Part shown: in pieces, positions 1 through 8,600 of the stretch
How positions within the stretch are numbered: the first letter of the stretch is position 1
Layout of the letters: every line of letters starts with the position of its first letter
Source of the DNA: Bacillota bacterium
GTDB taxonomy: Bacteria; Bacillota; Clostridia; Christensenellales; Aristaeellaceae
DNA: 22,000 bases
Assembly (NCBI GenBank): GCA_023415715.1
Contig: JAEZJP010000327.1
Coordinates: 1 to 22,000 of the forward strand
Direction: 5' to 3'
Notes under the pieces: generated by a model
The model's database searches: none
Told to the model about the DNA's origin: nothing
Seen by the model: the letters and a program-made list of their open reading frames with translations, nothing else
Program-made: the position numbers and the translations under genes

Positions 1-1077
1 GGGCTGCCCCTGCCGATTTTGACGGGCATCCTGGAACAGCATATCACCGCCGACGTGGCCTATGCCGTGTGGCAGTATTTCACCGCTACGGGCGACCAGG
101 AATTTATGGACCGCTGCGGCTATGAGATCATATTGGAAACGGCCCGCTTCTGGTTAAGCCGTGTCACTTGGGATGAAAAGAAGAACGCCTTCGTGATCCT
201 TGACGTCATCGGCCCGGACGAGTACAAGGAGCATGTGGACAATAACGCCTATACCAATTACATGGCGCATTACAATATGCGTTTGGCTTTGTCCGTAATG
301 GATGAGCTGGAAGAACGGGGCGGTGAGGTTTACAGCAGACTCTCTGCGATCATACCGTTTGCAGAAAGCCGTGCTGCCATCAGGAAGGCGGCGGACCAAC
401 TATACCTGCCGCAGCCTGATGATACATCCAAAATCGTTCCCCAGATCGATGGGTATTTTGGCCTTGAGCCGCTGGATTTGGACAAGTACAAAAAGTCTAG
501 CGTGGTGGGCACCATCTATCATGATTATAACATGGAGCAGATTGGGAAAATGCAGGTGAGCAAACAGGCAGACCTGCTGGTTTTAGTGCTGCTTTTGAGT
601 GAACAGTTCTCTATGGATATCAAGGAAAAGAACTTTGTGTATTACGAGGAGAGGACGCTGCACGATTCCTCCCTGTCCAAATCCACCCATTGCGTTCTGG
701 CCTGCGACCTGGGGAAAATGGACTTTGCATGGCACTTTTTTAGCGGCGCCTGCGACATAGACCTGGGTCCTGTGATGACCACTTCCGACATGGGCATCCA
801 TAGCGCGTCCATGGGCGGTATTTGGCAGTGCGCGGTGTACGGGTTCGGGGGAGTCAGGCTTCAGGGAGGCATATTGCATATCGCACCCCGGCTGCCCAAG
901 GAGTGGGAAAAGCTCTCCTTCCCCCTTTGCTTTAAGGGGCAGAAGCTTTTTGTGACTGCGGATAAGCAGGGAGTGACGGTTTTTCACCGGGGAAGTAAAG
1001 ATGTTGACGTGATGCTGTACGGCAGAACGCATACAGTTTGTCCGGATCAGGAAGTGCGCGTAGGAAAAGAACTGTAA
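1..1077 (+). CDS. GH65 family glycoside phosphorylase, C-terminal part (5' end outside window)
   Basis: This is the last 358 codons of a glycoside hydrolase family 65 enzyme; the reading frame is open back to base 1, so the start lies upstream. GH65 phosphorylases split alpha-linked disaccharides (maltose, trehalose, kojibiose, nigerose) with inorganic phosphate to give beta-glucose-1-phosphate, normally in the cytoplasm. In the catalytic (alpha/alpha)6 barrel I see ILEQHITADVAY near residue 10, where the Glu (residue 12 of the window) sits at the position of the family's general acid. GPDEY followed by VDNNAYTN is at about 71-86, and the KQAD motif at about 188-191 is associated with the phosphate/substrate pocket. 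The end (about residue 290 on) fits the small beta-sandwich cap (FKGQKLFVTADKQGVTVF). Full enzymes are about 750 residues, so roughly half is seen. The disaccharide used cannot be told from this part. A sugar-phosphate mutase or transporter partner may lie upstream. Confidence 0.93.
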   Translation, partial: GLPLPILTGILEQHITADVAYAVWQYFTATGDQEFMDRCGYEIILETARFWLSRVTWDEKKNAFVILDVIGPDEYKEHVDNNAYTNYMAHYNMRLALSVMDELEERGGEVYSRLSAIIPFAESRAAIRKAADQLYLPQPDDTSKIVPQIDGYFGLEPLDLDKYKKSSVVGTIYHDYNMEQIGKMQVSKQADLLVLVLLLSEQFSMDIKEKNFVYYEERTLHDSSLSKSTHCVLACDLGKMDFAWHFFSGACDIDLGPVMTTSDMGIHSASMGGIWQCAVYGFGGVRLQGGILHIAPRLPKEWEKLSFPLCFKGQKLFVTADKQGVTVFHRGSKDVDVMLYGRTHTVCPDQEVRVGKEL

Positions 1078-1129
1078 ACAAATTATTAAATTGAATTCAT
1101 TTATGAGTATTGCTTGAAAGCAAATCTAA

Positions 1130-1227
1130 CCCCGCACATTGTCATCCCTCACTGCGTGAAGGATCTTATTACCTTTGCTAAGTCAAGATCCTTCGTCGCA
1201 GGTTCCTCAGGATGACAGCATGCGGGG
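1130..1227. repeat. 98-bp imperfect inverted repeat (TGTCATCC...GGATGACA type)
   Basis: The outer arms CCCCGCA (1130-1136) and TGCGGGG (1221-1227) are followed inward by TGTCATCC (1140-1147) and GGATGACA (1210-1217). Inner arms AAGGATCTT (1159-1167) and AAGATCCTT (1185-1193) also pair, giving one long interrupted hairpin. There is no coding capacity. Its form is that of a small non-autonomous MITE-like or REP-like intergenic element. I do not see clear target-site duplications. Confidence 0.75.
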
Positions 1228-1315
1228 TATGTTCATATATTATGCACCGGTGGACTTTCAACTACAGAAGCAACGAATTTCACAATCCCTGGCAGAGAGG
1301 TCAAAAAACAACGGC

Positions 1316-1397
1316 GCCGTAGGGGCGATTATTAATCGCCCGCATGCTGCGGTCAGGATTTGTTACTTAGCGGGCGATTACAAATCGCCCCTACGGC
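1316..1397. repeat. 82-bp inverted repeat with 28-bp arms (MITE-like)
   Basis: The left arm (1316-1343, beginning GCCGTAGGGGCGATT) and the right arm (1370-1397, ending AATCGCCCCTACGGC) match as reverse complements at 26 of 28 positions, with a 26-bp centre. Each arm is also internally palindromic (GGGCGATTA/TAATCGCCC), so the element can fold as a cruciform or a double hairpin. It has no open frame of its own and is best described as a small dispersed intergenic element. Confidence 0.85.
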
Positions 1398-1513
1398 TTT
1401 CAGGCATAGATGAATGGATTTACCAAGCAGTTACTCTACTGCAGAGAAACTAACAAGAATACTGTATTGTGAGGGGTATTCATCAATCCCCACTTAAGCT
1501 AATATAAATGCTT

Positions 1514-2683
1514 CTATTTCGGAAATCCCTCCGCCTTGCCCCAATCGCTTTTCACCGCGAAATCAATGCAGCGCTCGAATATGTCATAGGTGAACGGGGG
1601 AGTGGAAAGCCCCGGATCAATGGCCTTCATGCGGCTGCGGTCAAATATCCTCCGGTCGGAAAAATAGGGTCGGTACGGCTCAATGAGCCTGTCGAACATC
1701 TCCTCGGCCGGGTTGGGATTGGGGTTTTTGCCGGCAGGGTTCCACTGCATCCGTATTCCCCGCACAGAGGCATACCGCTCGGCGTATTCCATCAGCGTGG
1801 CTATTTCCGGCGGGTCATCGCAGGTGATGTGATAGATCCCTTCTGACTGGGGATGTTCGAGGATTGCAATGGAGGCATCCACGAAATGGTCGACGGATAT
1901 CAGGTTCGCATTGCCTTCACCTGGCATGTAAACATTCAGCGGCATATGCAGTGTTCCGTCTTCGTCAAGGCTGAAACCCCATTTTTGTGACCTTGCTCCC
2001 CCCTGCTCTTTTAAATCCCTTACAAAGATGTCCCGCACAAGCAAGAGTGATTTCATGGCGTAATACAGAGCGTTGAATTTCATGGCTTTTCCCGTTTTTG
2101 AATCGCCATATACAATAGACGGGCGCAATATGGCAAGGGGCATGCCTAAGTCTTTGCACCTTTGCCTTATGATCCCCTCGGCCATGGCTTTGCTTTCCTC
2201 GTATACGTTGGTGAAATACTCTATGGCGGCCGGCGCTTCCCTGCACAGGCCGCAGCACTGGCCGGAGGCGTAGGCAGTGCCGACGTAGTAAAAATGTTCG
2301 GTATGGGAATCTTCGGCAAAGCCGAGTATGGAGGAAAGATTGCTTACATTGGCCTCCATCACACGGTCTCGGAACCTTAGGGCAAAGCTGGTGTCGGACG
2401 CACAGTGGATGATCTTGTCCGAAGATGCGCACAGGCGGATGTAAGCTCTATCATTTAGCCCCAGGTGCTTTTGGGAAAAGTCTGTTTCGATGGCGTCAAG
2501 ATGTCTTGTGGGGTCAATGCCCAGCCAGCTTATTATATTTGCAAGCCGTTCGTTCAGGCTTTTTTCCTTGGAAGCGCGGCCCAATACCGTTACGCGATAT
2601 CCGCGGCTGAGCAGCCCAGCCAATAAAAACGCACCCAGAAACCCTGTGGCGCCGGTCAGTACAACAGATTTTCCTTTAGACAT
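1514..2683 (-). CDS. NAD(P)-dependent extended SDR, thioester-reductase-like
   Basis: A 389-residue Rossmann-fold oxidoreductase. The dinucleotide loop TGATGFLG is at residues 10-17, a Thr/Ser stretch (VGTAYASG) at about 134-141, and the catalytic pair YEESK at Y161/K165. The pattern (TGATGFLGAFL at the start, VYEESKAMAE, RPSIVYGD) is closest to the NAD_binding_4 group, which includes the thioester-reductase domains of peptide synthetases and fatty acyl-CoA reductases; sugar epimerase/dehydratases are the alternative. I chose ATG at 2683 over an upstream in-frame start because GAAGGAG lies about 10 bases before it and the protein then opens directly into the first beta strand. The start overlaps the stop of the preceding oxidoreductase gene by 8 bases (2676-2683), which implies translational coupling. 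It is the last gene of the three-gene unit 5407 to 1514. The substrate is unknown. Confidence 0.85.
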   Translation of the reverse strand: MSKGKSVVLTGATGFLGAFLLAGLLSRGYRVTVLGRASKEKSLNERLANIISWLGIDPTRHLDAIETDFSQKHLGLNDRAYIRLCASSDKIIHCASDTSFALRFRDRVMEANVSNLSSILGFAEDSHTEHFYYVGTAYASGQCCGLCREAPAAIEYFTNVYEESKAMAEGIIRQRCKDLGMPLAILRPSIVYGDSKTGKAMKFNALYYAMKSLLLVRDIFVRDLKEQGGARSQKWGFSLDEDGTLHMPLNVYMPGEGNANLISVDHFVDASIAILEHPQSEGIYHITCDDPPEIATLMEYAERYASVRGIRMQWNPAGKNPNPNPAEEMFDRLIEPYRPYFSDRRIFDRSRMKAIDPGLSTPPFTYDIFERCIDFAVKSDWGKAEGFPK

Positions 2684-4544
2684 ACAGCAGGTTCTCCTTC
2701 CTGCAGCAGCCACGGTTTACGATATAGTGGAATTGCCGTACGGTACCGGTTTTCCGGCTATATTCATCCAGCAGCGCGCCGGCTTCATGCGCCGCCTGCC
2801 GGATTTTTTTTATATCATCAGGATCGTTGTGATCAAAGTAATAATCGTATTCCAAGACGCATCTTTTACCGCAGTCCAGGGGTGTAATGAATCCAAACCC
2901 GCTTTGTATACTGTTGTTTTTTGCAATATCCAAAAGCCCTTGCTGGATTTCCATTATCAAGGCTGTATCCATGGGAAGATAGCAGGCCAGCGCCACGCAG
3001 GGTTTTTCCCTCACATAGCGCGAGCTTTGTATCCTGAATGTGTTCAGCCAGTTAAGGTTAGTCATCTCGGGCCGAGCGTACAGCTTTTCAAAGAAGGGGC
3101 GAAGATCCTCATCCAATTCACTTGCGATTTGAGCGGGGGAGGGAGCAAGCGCTGCTTCGGCCAGATCTTCAAAAGAACCGGCTTGCAAATAGGAATACGG
3201 CTCATTGCCCGCCAAACCGGTAAGCAATTCCAGCCATCCGGCTAAGCTAAGCGAGGGCAGGCCCAGGGAAATGGATTCGTACAGCTTTTGGCTGATCAAA
3301 GGCAAGCCCATGTGTTTGACAGCGCGCAGCGCGTATTCGTCACCAATCAGCAGCACGAGAAAGGGCATTTCCAACTTTTGTTCAAACGCTTCCCTGGCCA
3401 CCCTTGCAAGCTTTTTCGTGGGCGCAATAAAGGTGGAAATAAATTCGGTGCCCAGGATGCCGATGGCAAGGCCGATACGGTGGAGCGCACACTCATTTGC
3501 AAATTCCATCGCACTATTCAGCGACTGGAAAGGCACCAATATGCCTTCCTCATCCTTCGTAATGGGATGAAGCTTCATGGATACCGATACGCACACGGCA
3601 AACGGATCAGGTTCGCAAAGATCGTTTTGATACGAAAAAAGATTGGGCGCGTGCAGGTCATTCAATGAAAAAATGGAACCATCCTTTGAAACGAATTCCG
3701 CGTTGACGTAGTTGTCGGCGGCTATGCCGTACGCAGCGGAAAACGTGGAAACCAGGCCGGTTGTCATGATATTGGCGCATACGAAAGCCGCCGGCTCCGC
3801 GGTGTTCACCCTAAAGCCCCGCTTGCGGGCTTCCTGCTGAAGCTGGAAGGAGGATACGCCCGGCCCCGCTTTCACGCACCAGTTCTTTTCGTCAAAGTCG
3901 ATGGTCTTCATGCGGCCAAGGTCCAGTACGGCGCCGTTTGTGAATACAAGCCCGTGGCTGGATGCGCCGTTGCCCCGCACCGCATAGGGAATCCCCTCGC
4001 AGTTAAGAAGCTTGATGACGGCGGATACCTCTTCTTTGGAACCGGGCATGACGGCATATTCCGGCATCTTGAATTCCGCATGGGGGCAAAGGTCGTGATG
4101 ATAGGCGATCAAAACCGCCGGGTCGCTTGTCGCCCAAAAATCACCGACGATTTCCCTGAGCCTCCAAAGGATTAAGTCCTCCCTCGCCGTATAAATTTCG
4201 CCGCCTCTTTTAATGTACTCGCCCACACAATCCTTCAGCGCTTTCATCACTTTGGACGGGCGCATTTCATGAACAAAGTAGCATTGATAATCGCACCGGC
4301 CGCACAGATTGCAGCTTTCTGCGATTTCAACGCACTTTTCGGTGACGGGTACGGTGTTTTCCATAAGCGCCGCATACAGATCCATCCGGCCTACGGGAAA
4401 AAAGGCGGCGTACTGCTTTTGCCGCCCGGATGCGCAAACGCCGCTTGCAAGATAATCCACCTTGCACATGGAGCAATGCCTGCAATTTTTCGCCGTTTTC
4501 AGTGTGTAATTTTCGGCGCCTTCCTTATCCATCGCATCTTTCAT
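2676..4544 (-). CDS. FAD-binding (GlcD/VAO-type) oxidoreductase with N-terminal two-cluster Fe-S domain
   Basis: 622 residues. The N-terminus has two cysteine clusters: C21-x2-C24-x2-C27-x9-C37 and C78-x2-C81-x2-C84-x3-C88 (SCNLCGRCDYQC), a ferredoxin-like or GlpC/LldF-like arrangement able to hold two [4Fe-4S] clusters. From about residue 160 comes a PCMH-type FAD domain (YAVMPGSKEEV, then VRGNGASSHGL, then VLDLGRM, KAGPGV), followed by a C-terminal substrate domain. Such enzymes are flavin dehydrogenases of hydroxy acids, sugars or alcohols that pass electrons out through Fe-S clusters. The order (Fe-S first, FAD second) is the reverse of the common GlcD-GlpC fusions. I chose ATG at 4544 because GGGAAAGGGG precedes it by about 7 bases; an ATG 45 bases upstream has no comparable site. 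The gene lies 53 bases after the methyltransferase and overlaps the SDR. The substrate is not recognisable. Confidence 0.85.
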   Translation of the reverse strand: MKDAMDKEGAENYTLKTAKNCRHCSMCKVDYLASGVCASGRQKQYAAFFPVGRMDLYAALMENTVPVTEKCVEIAESCNLCGRCDYQCYFVHEMRPSKVMKALKDCVGEYIKRGGEIYTAREDLILWRLREIVGDFWATSDPAVLIAYHHDLCPHAEFKMPEYAVMPGSKEEVSAVIKLLNCEGIPYAVRGNGASSHGLVFTNGAVLDLGRMKTIDFDEKNWCVKAGPGVSSFQLQQEARKRGFRVNTAEPAAFVCANIMTTGLVSTFSAAYGIAADNYVNAEFVSKDGSIFSLNDLHAPNLFSYQNDLCEPDPFAVCVSVSMKLHPITKDEEGILVPFQSLNSAMEFANECALHRIGLAIGILGTEFISTFIAPTKKLARVAREAFEQKLEMPFLVLLIGDEYALRAVKHMGLPLISQKLYESISLGLPSLSLAGWLELLTGLAGNEPYSYLQAGSFEDLAEAALAPSPAQIASELDEDLRPFFEKLYARPEMTNLNWLNTFRIQSSRYVREKPCVALACYLPMDTALIMEIQQGLLDIAKNNSIQSGFGFITPLDCGKRCVLEYDYYFDHNDPDDIKKIRQAAHEAGALLDEYSRKTGTVRQFHYIVNRGCCRKENLLYV

Positions 4545-4597
4545 ATAAAAACCCCTTTCCCGGCATCTTGTCATGTTTATGCTTTTCATACCGCCGG

Positions 4598-5407
4598 TTA
4601 TGTGGGGTTTTTGACGGCGTACCCCATATACATAAGATACGTATTCCTGCTTTCCCTAAGGCACAGCATTTGCCCAAGCTCCCGGTAGGATATAAGCCCC
4701 CTGGCCCTGGCGCGCAGCTTGCGAAGCAGCGTCGGGAACGGAGCGTTTGGCATGAGCCCGGTATGGTCCTGCCAGTTAAGACCGCAGGATGCCAGGATCT
4801 TCTTTAATTCTTCCGGCTTTAAGAACATCTCCCACACGTGAAGGTTGGGCGGGGCAAAGGCCCAGCGCTTCCAGGCCTGGGATATGTTGATGGCTACCAT
4901 TTTGCTGAAAAGGGTGCGGTTGAACGTATCATAAAAAAATGTTCCCCCGGGTTTTAACACGCGGGAGATTTCCGAAATGACCTTTTGAACATTGGATACA
5001 TGCTCCAGAACATCGCAGCAAAATACGATGTCGAAGGTGTTGTCTTGATAGGGGAGCGCTTCCCCTGATCCTAAATCATAGCGGATATTCAAGCCGCTTG
5101 ATTTTGCGTGATTTTCAGCGGATTCTATAGACTTCCTGGCTGGATCGATGCCCGTAACGTCAAAGCCCATGCGCGCGATTTCTTCGCACAAAAAACCGCC
5201 CCCGCAGCCAACCTCAAGGGCTTGTTTTCCTGCCGGGTCCATATCAAGCCCGGCAAGCAGTTTTCTTTTCAAATAACCTGTTCTGGCGGGGTTGACGGAG
5301 GAATGTATCAAAAACAGCGGGGAATCCGGCTGCCACCATGTATCCCCATCCGAATCATAATAGCCATTGTTGATGCGGCTTAAGCTGATGTCCGCCGTTT
5401 TCTCCAC
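4598..5407 (-). CDS. UbiG-like class I SAM-dependent methyltransferase
   Basis: A 269-residue Rossmann methyltransferase. Motif I is LEVGCGGG (64-71), the acidic residue binding the SAM ribose is in GID (D88), FDIVFCCDVLEHVSN is at 125-139 and LKPGG at 151-155. The stretch TFNRTLFSKM (161-170) and the N-terminal WWQP...NPARTGYLKRKL resemble UbiG, the O-methyltransferase of ubiquinone synthesis. No other quinone-pathway gene is nearby, so I do not assign that role; an O-methyl transfer onto a small hydroxylated substrate is the fair inference. The start is GTG at 5407, supported by GGGGGAG seven bases upstream. It is the first gene of the unit with the FAD/Fe-S oxidoreductase and the SDR. No clear promoter was found; the space upstream is mostly a long inverted repeat. 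Confidence 0.88.
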   Translation of the reverse strand: MEKTADISLSRINNGYYDSDGDTWWQPDSPLFLIHSSVNPARTGYLKRKLLAGLDMDPAGKQALEVGCGGGFLCEEIARMGFDVTGIDPARKSIESAENHAKSSGLNIRYDLGSGEALPYQDNTFDIVFCCDVLEHVSNVQKVISEISRVLKPGGTFFYDTFNRTLFSKMVAINISQAWKRWAFAPPNLHVWEMFLKPEELKKILASCGLNWQDHTGLMPNAPFPTLLRKLRARARGLISYRELGQMLCLRESRNTYLMYMGYAVKNPT

Positions 5408-5478
5408 CGGATCACTCCCCCTGGCATCACAAGACGTGACGCTTAAGGAGACTTATTCGCGAGAGCAGGCGTTTATGC

Positions 5479-5580
5479 ACCTCCTTCCGCCTCCTTCGTC
5501 GGCACCATCCTTCCAAGAGGGAGGCATTCCAAAAGGCTCCCTCTTGGAGGGGGCTGCCGACGAAGGAGGCTGGGGGAGGT
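5479..5580. repeat. 102-bp imperfect inverted repeat between helicase and methyltransferase genes
   Basis: The outer arms 5479-5504 (ACCTCC...CTCCTTCGTCGGCA) and 5555-5580 (TGCCGACGAAGGAG...GGAGGT) pair at 23 of 26 positions. Inner arms around CCTTCCAAGAGGGAG and CTCCCTCTTGGAGG extend the hairpin. It lies 30 bases past the helicase stop and ends 71 bases before the methyltransferase start, with no T-run after the stem on the minus strand. A related string (ACCTCCCCCAGCC) recurs at about 21633-21645, so it appears to be a dispersed element. Confidence 0.8.
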
Positions 5581-5610
5581 CGTAAGCACAGCAGATAAAT
5601 GTGAACCTAT

Positions 5611-8600
5611 TTACTTATATCCCCGGTACAGCACAAAGTCCTGCATTTCCCGTTTGAAGCCGGCTTCATGAAGGGCTTCCGCTGCCTCTTGCGGGTATTC
5701 CTTGAGCGTAAGCCTGGAAAGCGCCGGGTATACGCGCCGCCCGGCATAATCCTGCACGAAGACTTTCAGCGCATCATTAAGCGACGCATCGTCAAACACC
5801 CGCAGCGTCTTCCCCTGGCGCTCGAACACCGCCACCGGCATGCCCGCTCGCAGCGCAACCACGTTGCCCGGCAGGTTCATGAACGATCTGTTCGGTATGT
5901 GCGCCAGGTATTTTCCAAAGGGTTGCATGATGTCCACCGCCGACAGCCATACAATGTCGTCCGCCGGCTGCTCCAGCGCCTGCATGACCCCCAAAAAGTC
6001 GCTGTCCCTTATAAACTGCATGCCGGACAGCCCCTCGATGAAGTACCCGCGCCTAACGCGCCCGGTGTACTCCCACAGCCGCAGAAGCTTTACCGCCTCG
6101 TCCCAGTTAAGATCCTGGGCCGTTTCGCGGCAAAGGAGTACGGTCCTGTCAAAAGCCCGTTCCAGCTGCTGCTCCATGGATAGGTCCTTCATAGGCCGCG
6201 CAAGCTCCCACCGGCCGGAGGTGGCCGCCATAACACGGGCATTTACCCGCCGCCTTGCTGTCACTTGCGCGTTTTGCTCACCACTTAGCCACTGGCGGAT
6301 GGGCACAAAGCTGTCCGCCCGTAAAAGCCCTTTTTCAGCCAAATTCAATAGCGTATCCTGCACAGCGCCGTCGCCCAACATGGAGGACAGGCTGTGGGAA
6401 AAGCTGGCGCCCCTTTTTAAGAGCGTGTCAAAAACAAGCTTCTCCCGGCCATCCAGCAGTGCGCCGGCCAGGGATACATCGGCCTCCCAGTCGGTATCCT
6501 CATGCAAGTGAAAGCAAAGCTCCCCATCCTGTGTGATGCGCCAGAACATATGCCCCTGGCTCAGCAGTGCGTCAAGAAGCTCCGGGCGGTAACCGCCGAC
6601 CCTTGTAGGCAGCAGTATGCTTTCCCACCAGCTTGGGGGAAAAGCAATGCCGCACAGCGTTTTGATGGCGGCCTCCAGCTGCTCCCTGGGCGGGGCGGGA
6701 CGCTGTACGCGGCCAGAAAGCAGCGCCGCGTACCGCTCTGGCGGCAGCGTTTTGATCTGCTTGCGGCGCATGCTTACCGTTTCCTTGACGGCGCGGTCAA
6801 AAAGCTGTGCGTGGTAATACAGCCCCTGGTATTCCACCGCGCTGCCGCTTTGACAGAGCGTTTCCAATACATGAAGCGCCGCCTCCTCGTGAAGGCTGTA
6901 GCGCTGGGCGACCTGCTCCAAAGCCTGCGGGCCGCGGTAGCGCAGAAGCCTGCGCAGGATGTGCGCCCTTAAATCCGCTTCTCCCTTTACAAGCGCGGCC
7001 TCGTACTCCGAGGCTTGCTCCGCGGCAATCCAAAGCCCCGGTTCAATATACTTTGCCAGCTCCCTTTGCTCCAGCGCCTCCAGCCATTCGGGTGGCACAT
7101 TCAGCTCCCCGGCTATAAGGTCGCCTTCGATCATCAGCAGCGTGTGCAGTTGAGATTCGTTTTCGGGCAGGCGCGTCCGCTCCGACACCTGCTTTAATTG
7201 CTGGGGCGCGGGATCGATATGTTGAGCCTTGTTCAGCGCCTCCTCCACCGCAACATATACGCCGGAGGGTGTGGGCGCGTATTCATATACCATGGATGCT
7301 TCCGTCTGCCGCCGCAGCGTCAGCGACATGGGGGAGGGCGTTTCCGGGTGCAGCTCCACCACGCTGATTTCCCTGGCCTGGATGGCGTTCAATATCTGCT
7401 CCACACCGCTTACATCCCAATAGTCCTCCAAGCATTCCCGCCTGGTTTCCCGAACCAAAGGATGACGGTCGCTTCGAACCAGCGAGTCCAGCATTTGGGC
7501 GCTTCGCATACGCTGCACCCAAAGGGGCTGGCGCCCGGCATTTTTAACGCCCATCATCAGCGCCCGTGCGGCGTTGTACCGGAAGGCCATATTGTATACC
7601 GGCGTGACAGGAAGCACGGCTTCCAAAACGGCGCCTGCGGTCTCGGGGGAAACGGATTGCAGCAGCCGTTCGGGCAGCAGCCTGTCCTCGTAGGGGAAGA
7701 GCAAAAAGCCGTCGTCATCCACTACGTAATTGATGTTCATGCCGGTCTGCCGCTTGGCGGTCTCCATGGCAAGTATGGCCAGCGGCTCGTTGACGGGCCG
7801 GCCGAAGATGGAGTGAACCATCATTTGGGGATTGCCGGCCTCATCCCGGTAATGCTCCACGATCAGGGTACGGTCGTCGGGCAAAGAGCCGGTGGCGGCT
7901 ATTTGACGCTGGGTGTATTCCAATGCGCCCTTGGCCGCTCCCTCATCCAGCCCCAGGGCATACATCTCATTCAACAGCGTACCCGCCTCTTCTGCCTTTG
8001 TGAGCCTTCGCAGTATTTCTCCGAATGCAAAACCTGTTTTCAGCCTGCGGCCGCCGATTTCCCCTTTCCAGAAGGGTATGCGCGCTCCAGCGGTGGCAGC
8101 CGGCACAACAGTCACCGTATCCTTTTGGATCCTGGCAATCTGCCAGGCGAAAGATCCAAGCAGGAACCTGTCGCCCACCCGGCTTTCGTACACGAATTCC
8201 TCATCCAGCTCGCCAAGCTTCACGCCGCTTTCCGTTTTGGCGGTATACAGCCCCTTGTCGGGGATGGTGCCCCCGGCGGATACGGCCAGCATGCGGCTGT
8301 AGGCATCCTGCTCCACCCTGTCGTGGATGCGGTCGTACGTAAGCCTTGGCCGCACGGGGATGTCCTTTTCATGCTCGTAATCGCCGGCCAGCATGCGCAG
8401 CACTTCCCGCACGTCTTCCAATGTCACTTCCCGGAAGGGATAGGCCCTTTTAAGGATACCCATGACCTCCTCCACGTCATATCCCCCTGTGGAGGCCATG
8501 GAGACCAGGTGCTGGGCCAGCACATCCAGGCACAGCCTTGGCGGATGGGAATGCTCCACGCCGCCCTTGCGCACCACTTCCGCCGTGAGCCCGCTGAACA

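Larger units (their letters stand above)
1078..1513. other. Gene-free spacer between convergent genes
   Basis: This 436-bp stretch separates the convergent phosphorylase and SDR genes. I see no credible gene in it. The one short open frame across it runs through two inverted-repeat elements (1130-1227 and 1316-1397) and has no ribosome site. No clear T-tailed terminator is visible for either flanking gene, so the hairpins may serve as transcription barriers; that is inference. Confidence 0.7.

Noticed and set aside
1130..1397. Repeats as a CRISPR array
   Set aside because: The units are inverted rather than direct, belong to two unrelated families, and there are no regularly spaced direct repeats or cas genes.
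1175..1453. 92-codon open frame in the first spacer
   Set aside because: It is made almost entirely of two inverted-repeat elements and has no ribosome binding site.
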